This document shows, in pieces, positions 43,676 to 53,541 of a stretch of DNA of 64,000 nt. A program made the translations under genes and the position numbers. Under the pieces are notes generated by a model. That model had not been told where the DNA came from and ran no database searches. It saw only the letters and a program-made list of their open reading frames with translations. The DNA is from Actibacterium sp. XHP0104 (lineage in GTDB: Bacteria; Pseudomonadota; Alphaproteobacteria; Rhodobacterales; Rhodobacteraceae), in NCBI RefSeq assembly GCF_025751515.1, contig NZ_JAOWLE010000001.1, positions 310,001-374,000 of the forward strand, read 5' to 3'. How positions within the stretch are numbered: position 1 is the first letter of the stretch; the number at the start of each line of letters is the position of its first letter.

Positions 43676-43863
43676 GCCTGATTGGCGCAGATTTCAGGGT
43701 GGGTCGAAAATTGCGCTTAAGCATTTGTAACAAAACGGTAAATAATTAGTTTTCCGTAACGTCATTTTCCTTTTGGAGGGCCGGTATCGCTGCTGGCTAA
43801 ATGTTGAGTGAGCGCCATTGAGGAGGCGCGATCACTCAACTGAGACTTCTGGGAGGAGACTCG

Positions 43864-44868
43864 ATGAAACTCATTACCGCTGCCGCAGCAACTGCCGTTG
43901 CCCTGACCATGACCTCGGGCGTTGCCTTGGCCGCCTGTGACGAGGGCGAAATCGTCATCAAGTTCAGCCACGTGACCAACAGCGACCGTCACCCCAAGGG
44001 TCTGGCCGCCTCGCTGCTGCAAGAGCGTGTGAATGCCGAGATGAACGGCAAGGCCTGTATGGAGGTCTATCCGAACTCGACCCTCTACAACGATGACCAG
44101 GTTCTGGAAGCGATGCTGCAGGGCGACGTGCAACTGGCCGCGCCCTCGCTGTCGAAATTCGAAGCTTTCACCAAGCAGTTCCGCATTTTCGACCTGCCGT
44201 TCATGTTCAAGAACATCGAATCCGTCGATGCTTTCCAGGCATCCGAGACCGGTCAGGCCATGAAGGAATCGATGGCCCGCCGCGGGCTGATGGGGCTGGA
44301 TTTCTGGCATAACGGTATGAAGCAGTTCTCGGCCAACAAGCCGCTGCTGACCCCCGAGGATGCTGCCGGCCTGAAATTCCGGGTTCAGACCTCGGACGTT
44401 CTGGTTGCCCAGATGAAGGCGCTGAACGCCTCGCCGCAGCCGATGGCGTTCTCTGAGGTCTACGGCGCCCTGCAGACCGGCGTTGTGGATGGGCAGGAAA
44501 ACACCTGGTCGAACATCTATGGCCAGAAATTCTTTGAGGTTCAGGACGGCACCACCGAAACCAACCACGGTGTGCTGGACTATCTGGTCGTGACCAGCGT
44601 CGATTGGTGGGACAGCCTGCCCGCCGACGTGAGTGACCAGCTGCGCACCATCATTGCCGAAGTCAGCGCCGAGCGTAACGCCGCCGTTGGCCAGGTCGAT
44701 ATGGAAGCTCGCCAGGCGATCCTGGATGCGGGCGGTGTGATCCGCGAGCTGACGGACGAACAACGTCAGGCCTGGCTGGAAGCGATGAAGCCCGTATGGG
44801 CCGAGTTCGAAGCCGATGTGGGGGCCGATAACATCGCCGCTGCCCAGGAAATCAACGCCGCGCACTAA
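43864..44868 (+). CDS. dctP: TRAP transporter substrate-binding protein DctP
   Basis: Periplasmic binding protein of a tripartite C4-dicarboxylate transporter, 334 residues. A signal peptide ends at about ALA-AC (residue 23). The family regions are IKFSHVTNSDRHPKGLAA, FRIFDLPFMFKN, LKFRVQTSDVLVAQMKALNA and VVDGQENTWSNIY; the arginine in FRVQTS is the carboxylate-binding residue. The ribosome site is GGGAGGAG. A hairpin follows before dctQ, allowing dctP to be made in excess over the membrane subunits. The neighbouring dctBD support a C4-dicarboxylate substrate. Confidence 0.95.
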   Translation: MKLITAAAATAVALTMTSGVALAACDEGEIVIKFSHVTNSDRHPKGLAASLLQERVNAEMNGKACMEVYPNSTLYNDDQVLEAMLQGDVQLAAPSLSKFEAFTKQFRIFDLPFMFKNIESVDAFQASETGQAMKESMARRGLMGLDFWHNGMKQFSANKPLLTPEDAAGLKFRVQTSDVLVAQMKALNASPQPMAFSEVYGALQTGVVDGQENTWSNIYGQKFFEVQDGTTETNHGVLDYLVVTSVDWWDSLPADVSDQLRTIIAEVSAERNAAVGQVDMEARQAILDAGGVIRELTDEQRQAWLEAMKPVWAEFEADVGADNIAAAQEINAAH

Positions 44869-44893
44869 CGCCTCACCGGGCGTCTGGTAAGTC

Positions 44894-44926
44894 CGGCCCG
44901 GTGCGACCAACGCGCCGGGCCGTTTT
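44894..44926 (+). terminator. Attenuating hairpin between dctP and dctQ
   Basis: CGGCCCGG (44894-44901) pairs with CCGGGCCG (44915-44922), then TTTT. In this position it probably causes partial termination so that the binding protein is made in excess of the membrane subunits. Confidence 0.7.
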
Positions 44927-44959
44927 GCGAACATTGAACGGCTGGAAGGGAACCGAGCG

Positions 44960-45646
44960 ATGAGCAAGGAAACACATACCTCCACCCGCAGCCCGCTTGG
45001 GCGTTTCATCGACCAAATCGAAGAAACCCTGATCGCGACCCTGCTGGGTTTCATGACACTGATCACCTTTATCAACGTCGTTTTGCGCTATGGGTTCGGC
45101 GACTCGCTGATCTGGGGGCTGGAACTGGTGTTGATCCTGTTTGCCTGGCTGGTGCTGCTGGGCATCAGCTATGGGTTCAAGCACACCACCCATCTGGGCG
45201 TCGATGCGCTGTTGAACATCGTGCCCAGCCGCGGACGCCGGATCATGGTGCTGCTGTCGGCGGTGGCCTGCGTGATCTACGCGGCTCTGCTGATGAAAGG
45301 GGCCTGGGATTACTGGGCGCCGTTCGCCGGGTTTGACGCGACCTCGGGGCGCTGGTTCCCGACCGGGTTCGAAAACTCGCGCGATCAGGCCTGGTACGAG
45401 ACCGAGCAGGTGCCGATGCTCAGCTGGCTGCGCTGGATGGAAGACGTGTTCAACCAGGGCGAGGCCTATGACAAGATGCCCCGCTTTATCCCGTATTTCG
45501 TTCTGCCCTTCGGGTCGGCGCTGATCCTGCTGCGCGTGGTTCAGGCCACGATCCGCATCGTCACCGGCCAGCAGGACAGCCTGATCGTCAGCCACGAAGC
45601 CGAGGATGCGGTCGAAGAAGCCGCCGCCCTGTCCGAGGAGAAATAA
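44960..45646 (+). CDS. dctQ: TRAP transporter small permease DctQ
   Basis: Small membrane subunit, 228 residues with four transmembrane helices (LIATLLGFMTLITFINVVL; LELVLILFAWLVLLG; IMVLLSAVACVIYAALL; IPYFVLPFGSALILLRVV). The family motif R-x-x-F-N-x-G region is replaced by RYGFGDSLIWGLEL. A loop of about 60 residues between helices 3 and 4 (including WRWFPTG-like GRWFPTGFENS) is longer than usual, as in the alphaproteobacterial C4-dicarboxylate type. Three bases separate it from dctM. Confidence 0.93.
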   Translation: MSKETHTSTRSPLGRFIDQIEETLIATLLGFMTLITFINVVLRYGFGDSLIWGLELVLILFAWLVLLGISYGFKHTTHLGVDALLNIVPSRGRRIMVLLSAVACVIYAALLMKGAWDYWAPFAGFDATSGRWFPTGFENSRDQAWYETEQVPMLSWLRWMEDVFNQGEAYDKMPRFIPYFVLPFGSALILLRVVQATIRIVTGQQDSLIVSHEAEDAVEEAAALSEEK

Positions 45647-45649
45647 GCC

Positions 45650-47047
45650 ATGAGCGTTCTGATCCTTTTCCTCATGATCGTCGGCCTGCTGCTGATCGGT
45701 GTTCCGATCGCGGTCAGCCTCGGTCTCAGCTCGATGATCTTCCTGCTGCTGTTCTCGGATACCTCGCTGGGCTCGATCGCGCAGTCGATGTATCAGGCGA
45801 TGGCGGGTCACTATACCCTGCTGGCCATTCCGTTCTTCATCCTGGCGTCCAGCTTCATGTCGACGGGCGGCGTGGCCAAGCGGATCATCCGCTTCTCGAT
45901 CGCCTGCGTGGGTCATATGCGTGGCGGTCTGGCGATCGCGGGCGTCTTTGCCTGTATGCTGTTCGCGGCGCTGTCGGGCAGCTCGCCCGCAACTGTTGTG
46001 GCCATCGGCACGATCGTGATCGCGGCCATGCAGAAGGCGGGCTATTCCAAGGATTTCGCCGCTGGCGTCATCTGTAACGCGGGCACGCTGGGCATCCTGA
46101 TCCCGCCGTCGATCGTGATGGTGGTCTATGCCTCGGCGACCGACGTGTCGGTTGGGCGGATGTTCCTGGCCGGGGTCTTCCCTGGCCTGCTGGCGGGTTT
46201 CCTGCTGATGGTGACCATCTATGTGATGGCGCGTATCCGCAACATGCCCAAGGGCGAATGGCTGGGGTGGGGCGAGGTGCGTTCCAGCTTTGGCGAGGCG
46301 TTCTGGGGCCTGATGCTGATCGTCATCATCATGGTCGGTATCTACGGCATCCCCGGCATCACCGGCGCGATCTTTACCCCGACCGAGGCGGCCGCCGTGG
46401 CATCGGTCTATGCCTTCCTGATCGCGGTTTTCGTCTATCGCGACATGGGGCCGCTGGCCGCACGTGGCCCGGACGAAAAGCCGATCTCGCTGCTGCGCAA
46501 GCCGCAGGCGCTGTTGACCGCCTTTGTCCACCCCGACACCAAGCACACGCTGCTTGAGGCCGGCAAGCTGACGATCATGCTGATGTTCATCATCGCCAAC
46601 GCGCTGATCCTGAAACATGTGCTGACCGACGAGCAGATCCCGCAGCATATCGCTGGGGCAATGCTTGAGGCCGGGTTTGGCAAGATCATGTTCCTGATCG
46701 TGGTCAACGTGATCCTGCTGATCGGTGGTCAGTTCATGGAGCCCTCGGGCCTGATCGTGATCGTCGCGCCGCTGGTGTTCCCGATCGCCATCGAGCTGGG
46801 CGTCGATCCGATCCACCTGGGTATCATCATGGTGGTGAACATGGAGATCGGGATGATCACCCCGCCGGTTGGTCTCAACCTCTTTGTGACCTCGGGCGTG
46901 GCGGGGATGCCGATGATGCGCGTCGTGAAAGCGGCACTGCCCTTCCTGGCTGTCCTGTTCGCGTTCCTCATCCTGGTGACTTACGTCCCGGTGCTGTCGA
47001 CATGGCTGCCGATCACCTTGATGGGACCCGAAATCATCACGAACTAG
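45650..47047 (+). CDS. dctM: TRAP transporter large permease DctM
   Basis: Transport subunit, 465 residues with about 12 helices, driving Na+-coupled uptake. Conserved regions are AIPFFILASSFMSTGGVAKR, GSSPATVVAIGTI, GTLGILIPPSIVMVVYAS, EAAAVASVYAFLIA and NMEIGMITPPVGLNLFV. Complete. A long opposite-strand open frame covers this gene but is a shadow. A GAAA-looped terminator follows. Confidence 0.96.
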   Translation: MSVLILFLMIVGLLLIGVPIAVSLGLSSMIFLLLFSDTSLGSIAQSMYQAMAGHYTLLAIPFFILASSFMSTGGVAKRIIRFSIACVGHMRGGLAIAGVFACMLFAALSGSSPATVVAIGTIVIAAMQKAGYSKDFAAGVICNAGTLGILIPPSIVMVVYASATDVSVGRMFLAGVFPGLLAGFLLMVTIYVMARIRNMPKGEWLGWGEVRSSFGEAFWGLMLIVIIMVGIYGIPGITGAIFTPTEAAAVASVYAFLIAVFVYRDMGPLAARGPDEKPISLLRKPQALLTAFVHPDTKHTLLEAGKLTIMLMFIIANALILKHVLTDEQIPQHIAGAMLEAGFGKIMFLIVVNVILLIGGQFMEPSGLIVIVAPLVFPIAIELGVDPIHLGIIMVVNMEIGMITPPVGLNLFVTSGVAGMPMMRVVKAALPFLAVLFAFLILVTYVPVLSTWLPITLMGPEIITN

Positions 47048-47069
47048 GCAACACTCACGGAAGAAGAGG

Positions 47070-47097
47070 CGGCCCCGCAGAAATGTGGGGCCGTTTC
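47070..47097. terminator. Intrinsic terminator after dctM
   Basis: CGGCCCCGCA (47070-47079) pairs with TGTGGGGCCG (47084-47093) around GAAA, then TTT. It is shared with convergent tpiA, whose stop lies 9 bases beyond the stem. Confidence 0.75.
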
Positions 47098-47101
47098 ACG
47101 T

Positions 47102-47842
47102 TCAGGCGGCGTCGAGCGCGGAGATGATGGCCGAGAAATCCGCAGCCTTTAGCGAGGCCCCGCCCACCAGCGCGCCATCGACATTGCCGACGGCAAAGAT
47201 CTGCGCGGCATTGTCGGGTTTGACCGAGCCGCCGTAAAGCAGGCTGAAATCCTGCCCGGCAAAGCGGTCGTTCAGCCGGGCGCGGATGAAATCATGCACT
47301 TCGGTGATCTGGTCGAGCGAGGGCACGCGGCCGGTGCCGATGGCCCAGACCGGCTCATAGGCGATCACGGTATTGGCGGCGGTGCAGCCCTGCGGCAGCG
47401 ACCCGTCCAGCTGCGCGCCGATCACCGCCAGCGTGTCGCCTGCGTCGCGCTGGGCCTCGGTTTCGCCGATACAGACCACGGCGATCAGACCGGCGCCATG
47501 GGCGGCAAGGGTCTTGGCGGCCACCTCGGCATCGGTCTCATTGTGATCGGTGCGGCGCTCGGAATGGCCAAGGATGACATGGCTGGCGCCCGCGTCGGCC
47601 AGCATCGCCGCCGCGATGTCGCCCGTGTGTGCGCCCGATGCATTGGCGTGGCAATCCTGCCCGCCGGTCTGTACGGCGCTGCCCTGCGCAGTGTCCGACA
47701 GGCGCGACAGCAGCGTCGCGGGCGGGCAGATCAGGATGTCGCAGGCGGGGGCAGGGTGGGCCGCGATCAGCGCGGAGACCTCGGCCAGATCGGCGGAGGT
47801 TCCGTTCATCTTCCAATTGCCGGCGGCCAGTTTCTTACCCAT
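47102..47842 (-). CDS. tpiA: Triose-phosphate isomerase
   Basis: Interconverts dihydroxyacetone phosphate and glyceraldehyde 3-phosphate. 246 residues. Catalytic residues: Lys in [10 protein letters not shown], His in ILGHSERRT and Glu in [11 protein letters not shown]; the phosphate loop [12 protein letters not shown] is also present. The start [12 protein letters not shown] is chosen because the upstream 19 residues of the open frame are not family-like. Confidence 0.96.
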   Translation of the reverse strand: MGKKLAAGNWKMNGTSADLAEVSALIAAHPAPACDILICPPATLLSRLSDTAQGSAVQTGGQDCHANASGAHTGDIAAAMLADAGASHVILGHSERRTDHNETDAEVAAKTLAAHGAGLIAVVCIGETEAQRDAGDTLAVIGAQLDGSLPQGCTAANTVIAYEPVWAIGTGRVPSLDQITEVHDFIRARLNDRFAGQDFSLLYGGSVKPDNAAQIFAVGNVDGALVGGASLKAADFSAIISALDAA

Positions 47843-47919
47843 GTTCCCTCGTCCTTTTTGATTTCGGGCGAGAAAACCCCAAACGGGCGGGGCAGGCAAG
47901 GGCCGGGGGGCGGAAAAGC

Positions 47920-48270
47920 CTAGCTTTCGGCGAACTTGATCGACTCGCCGCAGCCGCAGGCCTCGACCACATTGGGGTTGCGGAACCGAAAGCCGCTTTC
48001 CAGCAGCGAGGTCTCATAGTCGATCTCGGTGCCAAAGAGGAACATCTGCGCCATCGGCGCGATCATCACGCGCGCGCCGGCCTGTTCGACCACCTCGTCC
48101 AGGGGGTCGATCTCGGACACGTAGTCCATCGTGTATTCCATGCCTGCACAGCCGCCTTTCTTGACGCCGATACGCAGGCCCTGGCTGTCTTTCTGGGCCA
48201 TCAGCCGGGCGATCTGCTTGGCGGCGGCGTCGGTCATGGTGACGGCCTGTTTGCCGGGGATCGAGAACAT
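47920..48270 (-). CDS. Iron-sulfur cluster carrier, HesB/IscA/ErpA family
   Basis: A-type Fe-S carrier, 116 residues. The three conserved cysteines lie in [10 protein letters not shown] and EACGCGES near the C-terminus. [13 protein letters not shown] is the family end signature (here [15 protein letters not shown]). It probably transfers Fe-S clusters from the SUF machinery; a SUF-associated assembly gene lies 1.4 kb away. IscA, ErpA and SufA cannot be told apart from sequence alone here. Confidence 0.9.
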   Translation of the reverse strand: MFSIPGKQAVTMTDAAAKQIARLMAQKDSQGLRIGVKKGGCAGMEYTMDYVSEIDPLDEVVEQAGARVMIAPMAQMFLFGTEIDYETSLLESGFRFRNPNVVEACGCGESIKFAES

Positions 48271-48360
48271 GCGCGTTTCTCCTTTCCCCTGAATTTAAGG
48301 GCTCGGGCGGGGCGGCTCAAGGGGCGTTCGTCGATTAGAGCCGCCCCGCCCGTATCAGGC

Positions 48361-49569
48361 CTAAAGACCCATGCAGTTGGCGTAGAAGGTCACGGTGGCC
48401 GGCCAGTCCGAGAACACGCCCTTCACGCCGACATCCTGGGCCAGAACGTCGAGCAGTTCGAAGTAGACGCCGTCATTGTCGGTGACGTCCTTGATCGACT
48501 GAAAGTACCAGCCCCCGCCACCGTTCAGCGGGCCCGAGCGTTCCAGCGTCCAGGTGATGATGTTCAGGTCGGCCTCGCGGGCGGCGCGGGCAAGGGTCGA
48601 GGGCACGATGCGGCCGTCCTCGACCGTGACCAGCATCCACATCGGCGGTGCGATATAGTTGATGCCCATGGCCTTGAGCTCGGGCATGGTGTTGGGCCAG
48701 GTCGCCGCATCATGGGGCGAATAGCCCTCGATGTCATACTCATCCATCAGATACACGGCCTGAGCGCCAAACTCGGGCTCGTTCTTGATCCAATAGCGGA
48801 TCACATCCAGGTTGAAGCTTTGCGCCCAGACCTGCGAGGCGGGCACCCCGGCGGCCTTGTATTCGTCGATCATCTTTTGCGCGTAGTCGTCCATCGTGAA
48901 CCCGTCAAAGGGCATGTCCACGGCGGGGTCTTTCAGCTCGGGCGTGAATTTCGCCCCAAGCGCGCGGAACAGCTCGATCGACTGGGCGTGGGTCATCGTC
49001 TGGGCACCGGCCGTGTAGAGATCGGTGCGGAACCCCGCGATGCCGCCCTGATAGGCCTGGGGCGTCGTGGCAGACCCGTCGGCCGCATCCATCTTGGGGC
49101 TCAGCGTCTTGAACTGGGCCAGGGTGATGTCTGAGGTGCGGCACTCGGCCTTGGCCTTGTCTTCGCCCATGGCGGGCTGAAAGGGCATCACGCAGGTGTC
49201 GGCCAGATCGGTCAGCAGAATGTTGGTGGTGGTGTGCAGATCGTTCTGGGCGTGGCGGCAGACCAGTTCCTTGTCCTTGGTAAAGGTCACGTCGCATTCA
49301 AGAATGCCGGCCCCCATGCGGGCAGCGGCCCGGTTCGATTCGACGGTATGTTCGGGGAACATCAGCGGCGCGCCGCGGTGGCCGATCGAAAAGTCGGTGC
49401 GTTTGGGGGTTTGACCGATGCAGGATTGCAGCTTGTCCTTCAGCGGGCTGCTGTCCATCTTGTCGATCAGGTAAGAGGGGCGCGGGCCGTAGTCGAGACC
49501 GGTTTCGGCAGCGGCGGGCAGGGCGCAAACCGTGGCAAGCGCCAGGGCGGCGAGACGGGCGTGGGGCAT
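48361..49569 (-). CDS. Periplasmic glycerophosphodiester phosphodiesterase
   Basis: GlpQ-type enzyme releasing glycerol 3-phosphate from phospholipid headgroup diesters, 402 residues. A Sec signal peptide ([16 protein letters not shown]) begins at the chosen ATG, which has a GGAGG ribosome site at 6-base spacing; the earlier ATGs are too close or too far. The catalytic motif is [19 protein letters not shown] followed by [19 protein letters not shown]. An insertion in the middle (about residues 130-190) makes it longer than E. coli GlpQ. Confidence 0.9.
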   Translation of the reverse strand: MPHARLAALALATVCALPAAAETGLDYGPRPSYLIDKMDSSPLKDKLQSCIGQTPKRTDFSIGHRGAPLMFPEHTVESNRAAARMGAGILECDVTFTKDKELVCRHAQNDLHTTTNILLTDLADTCVMPFQPAMGEDKAKAECRTSDITLAQFKTLSPKMDAADGSATTPQAYQGGIAGFRTDLYTAGAQTMTHAQSIELFRALGAKFTPELKDPAVDMPFDGFTMDDYAQKMIDEYKAAGVPASQVWAQSFNLDVIRYWIKNEPEFGAQAVYLMDEYDIEGYSPHDAATWPNTMPELKAMGINYIAPPMWMLVTVEDGRIVPSTLARAAREADLNIITWTLERSGPLNGGGGWYFQSIKDVTDNDGVYFELLDVLAQDVGVKGVFSDWPATVTFYANCMGL

Positions 49570-49654
49570 TGTCATCCTCCGTTGAGACATCCGCGAACCT
49601 GATGCCCGATGGGAATGACAGCCGCACGTCACGCCTGTAACGGCGCGGTAAAGC

Positions 49655-50017
49655 TTACATGAAGCCCAGTTCTAGCCGGGCCTCGTCGCTCATCATGTCC
49701 ATACCCCAAGGCGGGTCCCAGGTGATGTCGACAGTGACATGTTTCACGCCCGGCACCGGGCTGATGGCGTCGACCAGCCAGCCGGGCATGTCGCCCGCAA
49801 CCGGGCAGCCCGGCGCGGTCAGGGTCATGATGATGTGCACCTCGTTTTCGCCGCTGATCTCGATCGTGTAGATCAGGCCCAGGTCATAGATGTTCACCGG
49901 GATCTCGGGGTCGAACACGCTGCGGCAGGCGTCAACCACGGCGTCGAACAGCGGGTGTTCGTAGTTTGACGGCTTGATGAGGGGGGCGCCCTCGATCTGA
50001 TTGCTGGCGTCGGTCAT
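49655..50017 (-). CDS. SUF system Fe-S assembly protein (DUF59/MIP18 family, SufT-like)
   Basis: A 120-residue MIP18/PaaD-family protein. [20 protein letters not shown] and [13 protein letters not shown] carry the family aspartate and cysteine, and [19 protein letters not shown] is the usual end. Members mature Fe-S proteins. Here it is separate from the main suf cluster, between glpQ-like and rimBK genes. Confidence 0.9.
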   Translation of the reverse strand: MTDASNQIEGAPLIKPSNYEHPLFDAVVDACRSVFDPEIPVNIYDLGLIYTIEISGENEVHIIMTLTAPGCPVAGDMPGWLVDAISPVPGVKHVTVDITWDPPWGMDMMSDEARLELGFM

Positions 50018-50083
50018 GCGCGGAATCCTAATTGTTGAGTGATCATATAAGGATTATGTCGCGGGCCGTAAAGTGGCTGCCTC

Positions 50084-51493
50084 TCAGGCTGCCGATTTGC
50101 CGCGCTTTCGCACCGGGGCGGGGCGGACGCGTTTCTCGATGTCATCATACAGCAGCCGCGCCACGTTCTTGCCGCTGGCCTGCTCGATACCTTCCAGGCC
50201 GGGGCTGGAATTGACCTCCAGCACCTTTGGCCCATCACTGCTGCGCAGCAGGTCGACGCCGGCCATGTTCAGCTTGAACGCCTTGGCCGCACGAATTGCG
50301 GTTTCGCGCTCGGCCTTGGAAATGCGCACAGGCTCGGCGCTGCCGCCCTGGTGCAGGTTCGAACGGAACTCGCCCGCCGCCGCGACCCGCCGCATCGAGG
50401 CCACGACCTTGCCGCCGATCACCATGCAGCGGATGTCTTCGCCGGCGGCCTCTTTGACGAAATGCTGCACCAGAAAGCTGGCCTTGAGGCCGCGAAAGGC
50501 CGAGATCACCGATTGCGCGGCCTTCTTGGTTTCGGCCAGCACCACGCCCTTGCCCTGGGTGCTTTCCAGCAGCTTGACGATCAGCGGCGCGCCTTCGACC
50601 AGCTCGATCAGGCTGTCATTGTCCTGGGGCGAGGCGGCAAAGGCGGTGGTGGGCATGCCGATGCGGTGACGCGCCAGGATCTGATGGGCGTGCAGCTTGT
50701 CGCGGCTGGCGGTGATGCCTTCAGAGCCGTTCACGCAAAACGTGCCGATGGTTTCGAACTGGCGGATCACGGCGGTGCCATAGGCGGTGATCGAGCTGCC
50801 GATCCGAGGGATCACGGCGTCATAGCGCGGCAGGCGCTGGCCGTCGTAATAGATCTCGGGCGAGAGGGCATTCAGAGCCATGTAACAGCGGGTGGTGTCG
50901 ATCACCTCGACCACATGGCCGCGTTTCTCGCCCTCGATCACCATGCGCCGGGTGGAATAGTTGTTCCCCTCGCGCGACAGAACGGCGATGCGCAGGGCGC
51001 GGGCGGGGGCCTCGGCGCGCATGGCGGTGGAATGATAGACATCGTAGTCCAGGATCGGCTGGCAAAAGCTTTCGCCGGGGCTGATGACGATATCGTCGCC
51101 AAAGGCCTGACGGCCCAGCAACATGCGATAGGCCATCGACCCGCGATCGGTCAGGGTCATCTCGATCGGCCATTGCCGGTCGCCCATCATGATCTCGGTG
51201 CGGATGACATAGCGCAGCTCTGTCTCGCCGTTCGAGCTGGTGACTTCGCGGCGGTCGACGATTTCGGCCGAGCACGGGATCGACAGGTCGTTGCGGCCCG
51301 GAATCGGGTGAATGGCAAAGCGCACGCGCGGGCGGTTGGCGGGGCCGAAGGGCTCGATGTCGAAGGCATGCAGGGCCGAGGTCTTGGCCCCCGTATCGAC
51401 CTTGACCTTAAGCGCGGGCAGGCCCAGCCCGGGCAGGGCGGCCCATTCCTCCCACCCCAGGCGGAAACCGGGGATAATCGGCTGTGCAGTCAT
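50084..51493 (-). CDS. Fused RimB-like protease and RimK-like glutamate ligase
   Basis: A 469-residue two-domain protein. The N-terminus (about 1-150) is a RimB/retropepsin-like aspartic protease domain with the active-site KVDTGAKTSALHA (Asp33-Thr-Gly); from about residue 165 (LRIAVLSREGNNYSTRRM) it is a RimK ATP-grasp ligase with IVKLLESTQGKGVVLAE and VNSSPGLEGIEQASG. RimK adds glutamates to ribosomal protein S6; in Pseudomonas RimA-RimB-RimK act together, with RimB as a protease. Here ligase and protease are one polypeptide. Divergent from tgt. Confidence 0.88.
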   Translation of the reverse strand: MTAQPIIPGFRLGWEEWAALPGLGLPALKVKVDTGAKTSALHAFDIEPFGPANRPRVRFAIHPIPGRNDLSIPCSAEIVDRREVTSSNGETELRYVIRTEIMMGDRQWPIEMTLTDRGSMAYRMLLGRQAFGDDIVISPGESFCQPILDYDVYHSTAMRAEAPARALRIAVLSREGNNYSTRRMVIEGEKRGHVVEVIDTTRCYMALNALSPEIYYDGQRLPRYDAVIPRIGSSITAYGTAVIRQFETIGTFCVNGSEGITASRDKLHAHQILARHRIGMPTTAFAASPQDNDSLIELVEGAPLIVKLLESTQGKGVVLAETKKAAQSVISAFRGLKASFLVQHFVKEAAGEDIRCMVIGGKVVASMRRVAAAGEFRSNLHQGGSAEPVRISKAERETAIRAAKAFKLNMAGVDLLRSSDGPKVLEVNSSPGLEGIEQASGKNVARLLYDDIEKRVRPAPVRKRGKSAA

Positions 51494-51660
51494 CGTCGAA
51501 CCTTTCGAGAAGATGGCCCCGAGTCAGCCCCGGAAAACCAGACGTGCCCAGTGTCATTGTGCGGGCGGTATGGCAAGAGGGTATGAGAGTTTCGTGACGG
51601 CCCGTGCCGCCATGGCATGGCAACTGGCCCCCGGCGCGGCTTCGCGCTATTTCCTGCCTT

Positions 51661-52791
51661 ATGACACAGCGATTCTCGTTCTCTTTGCATGCCACCGACG
51701 GCAAGGCCCGTCTGGGCACGATCTCCACACCGCGCGGCGATATCCGCACCCCGGCCTTCATGCCGGTGGGCACGGCGGCGACCGTCAAGGCGATGCTGCC
51801 CGAAAGCGTGGCGGCCACGGGTGCCGATATCCTGCTGGGCAATACCTATCACCTGATGCTGCGCCCCACCGCCGAGCGGATCGACCGGCTGGGCGGCTTG
51901 CACAGGTTCATGAACTGGGAGCGCCCGATCCTAACCGACAGTGGCGGGTTCCAGGTGATGTCGTTGGCCGGGCTGCGCAAGCTGACCGAAAAGGGCGTGA
52001 CGTTCAAATCGCATATCGACGGGTCACGCCACGAGCTGACGCCGGAACGCAGCATGGAGATCCAGCGCCTGTTGGGCAGCGATATCGTGATGTGTTTCGA
52101 CGAATGCCCCGCTTTGCCCGCCGACCGCGACCGCATCGCGGACAGCATGCGCCTGTCGATGCGCTGGGCCGCGCGGTCGAAAGAGGCGTTCGGTGACCGT
52201 CCCGGTCATGCGCTGTTCGGCATCATGCAGGGCGGGCTGGAACGCGATTTTCGCGAGGAAAGCGCTGCCGCGCTACGCGAGATCGGCTTTGATGGCTATG
52301 CTATCGGCGGCTTGGCCGTGGGCGAGGGCCAAGAGGCGATGTTCGACACGCTGAATTATGCGCCCGATCTGCTGCCGCAGGACAAGCCGCGTTACCTGAT
52401 GGGCGTGGGCAAGCCCGATGATATCGTGGGCGCGGTCAAGCGCGGCGTGGACATGATGGATTGCGTGCTGCCGTCCCGATCAGGCCGGACGGGGCAGGTG
52501 TTCACGCGCCGGGGGGTGGTGAATATCAAGAACGCCCGCCATGCCGATGACCCGCGCCCGCTGGACGAGGCTTGCACCTGCCCGGCCTGCCGCAGCTATA
52601 GCCGCGCCTATCTGCATCACGTGTTCCGCGCGAACGAGATGATCTCGGGCATGCTGCTGACCTGGCACAACCTGCATTATTTTCAGGAAATCATGCAGGG
52701 CATGCGCGACGCGATTGCCGAGGCGCGCTTTGATGCCTGGGAGGCCGATTTTCACGCCACCCGCGCGCTGGGCGATATCGAGCCGGTTTAA
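51661..52791 (+). CDS. tgt: tRNA-guanine transglycosylase
   Basis: Inserts preQ1 at the wobble position of GUN tRNAs (queuosine pathway). 376 residues. Catalytic aspartates in [10 protein letters not shown] and in [14 protein letters not shown]; zinc site [26 protein letters not shown] is conserved. The start MTQRFSF is chosen; upstream codons of the frame are not homologous. Two tRNA-Asp genes in the window are substrates of this type of enzyme. Confidence 0.96.
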   Translation: MTQRFSFSLHATDGKARLGTISTPRGDIRTPAFMPVGTAATVKAMLPESVAATGADILLGNTYHLMLRPTAERIDRLGGLHRFMNWERPILTDSGGFQVMSLAGLRKLTEKGVTFKSHIDGSRHELTPERSMEIQRLLGSDIVMCFDECPALPADRDRIADSMRLSMRWAARSKEAFGDRPGHALFGIMQGGLERDFREESAAALREIGFDGYAIGGLAVGEGQEAMFDTLNYAPDLLPQDKPRYLMGVGKPDDIVGAVKRGVDMMDCVLPSRSGRTGQVFTRRGVVNIKNARHADDPRPLDEACTCPACRSYSRAYLHHVFRANEMISGMLLTWHNLHYFQEIMQGMRDAIAEARFDAWEADFHATRALGDIEPV

Positions 52792-53219
52792 CGGGCCAGG
52801 GCGTAGATCGGGGCCGGGGGAGTCAAATAGGGCTCTTCCAGCCATGCGCGAAAGCCGTGCCAGGCGGGCAGGCGCTGCAACAGCAGGGCGCCCGCGACAA
52901 CCAGCGTGGCATTCAGCACCGGGGCGGCCATGACCGCGTGGCCAATATCGGGGAACTGCACCACCATCAGCGCCAGCGCGATGCGCGTGACGGCCGCGCC
53001 CTCAGAGAGGGTGACCAGCGAGGGCGCGAACAGCCCCATCACAAGGCAGGCCCCACCGACACCAGCCGCGTAAAGCAGCCCGGCAAAGACCGGCACCGGC
53101 AGACCAAAGGCCAGGCCGGGATAGTCGGCGTAAAGGATGACACCCGCCAGAAAGGCCAGCGGCGTGACAAAGGCCAGCCTGCGGCGTTCCTCAACCAATC
53201 GTGCGAGCATGTGTTCCAT
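52788..53219 (-). CDS. Hypothetical membrane protein
   Basis: A 143-residue protein with four hydrophobic segments ([54 protein letters not shown]-like; [19 protein letters not shown]). No family is recognised. It converges on tgt with a 4-base overlap of the 3' ends, and is head to head with lon across a 322-bp gap. Confidence 0.6.
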   Translation of the reverse strand: MEHMLARLVEERRRLAFVTPLAFLAGVILYADYPGLAFGLPVPVFAGLLYAAGVGGACLVMGLFAPSLVTLSEGAAVTRIALALMVVQFPDIGHAVMAAPVLNATLVVAGALLLQRLPAWHGFRAWLEEPYLTPPAPIYALAR

Positions 53220-53541
53220 CCGGTCCCCATTCGTGGCAGTCAGGCCTGTCTAGCCGCCAAAATGGCCAAAAATAGGTTGCGAATGGGTAAAGCCCCGCCA
53301 CATTTCACGGGCTGCCGCGAAAATAGCCGGGGCGGGTCAGAGTTTTAGCCAAATTCTATGGAAACGCTTTGTGATCGCTCTTGTTCAGGCGGCGCGGCGC
53401 GGGCATGCTGACGCAAATGCCGTAACAGGTCGTGGTTGAAAATCCGGGTGGATCCCCCAGATATAGAGGCCGAGACCGGAGATGGACGAGAGCTGCCGAT
53501 AGTCGGGGCCGGGACATCTTGCCAAGAGCCAAGGAACAAGT
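53220..53541 (+). promoter_or_regulatory. Divergent promoter region with heat-shock promoter for lon
   Basis: This 322-base gap has no gene. GTTGAA (53435-53440) and CCCCAGAT (53455-53462), 14 bases apart, match the RpoH consensus CTTGAA-N14-CCCCATNT closely, 80 bases before the lon start. A GGAAC ribosome site precedes the ATG. Confidence 0.65.

Noticed and set aside
43681-43863. Sigma54 promoter for dctP
   Set aside because: Candidate GG...GC pairs have wrong spacing (12 or 11 instead of 10 bases) or no GC at -12.
44873-46816. 647-residue open frame opposite dctQ and dctM
   Set aside because: Composition rich in D/H/R/Q mirrors the membrane-helix codons of dctQM; no motif is seen.
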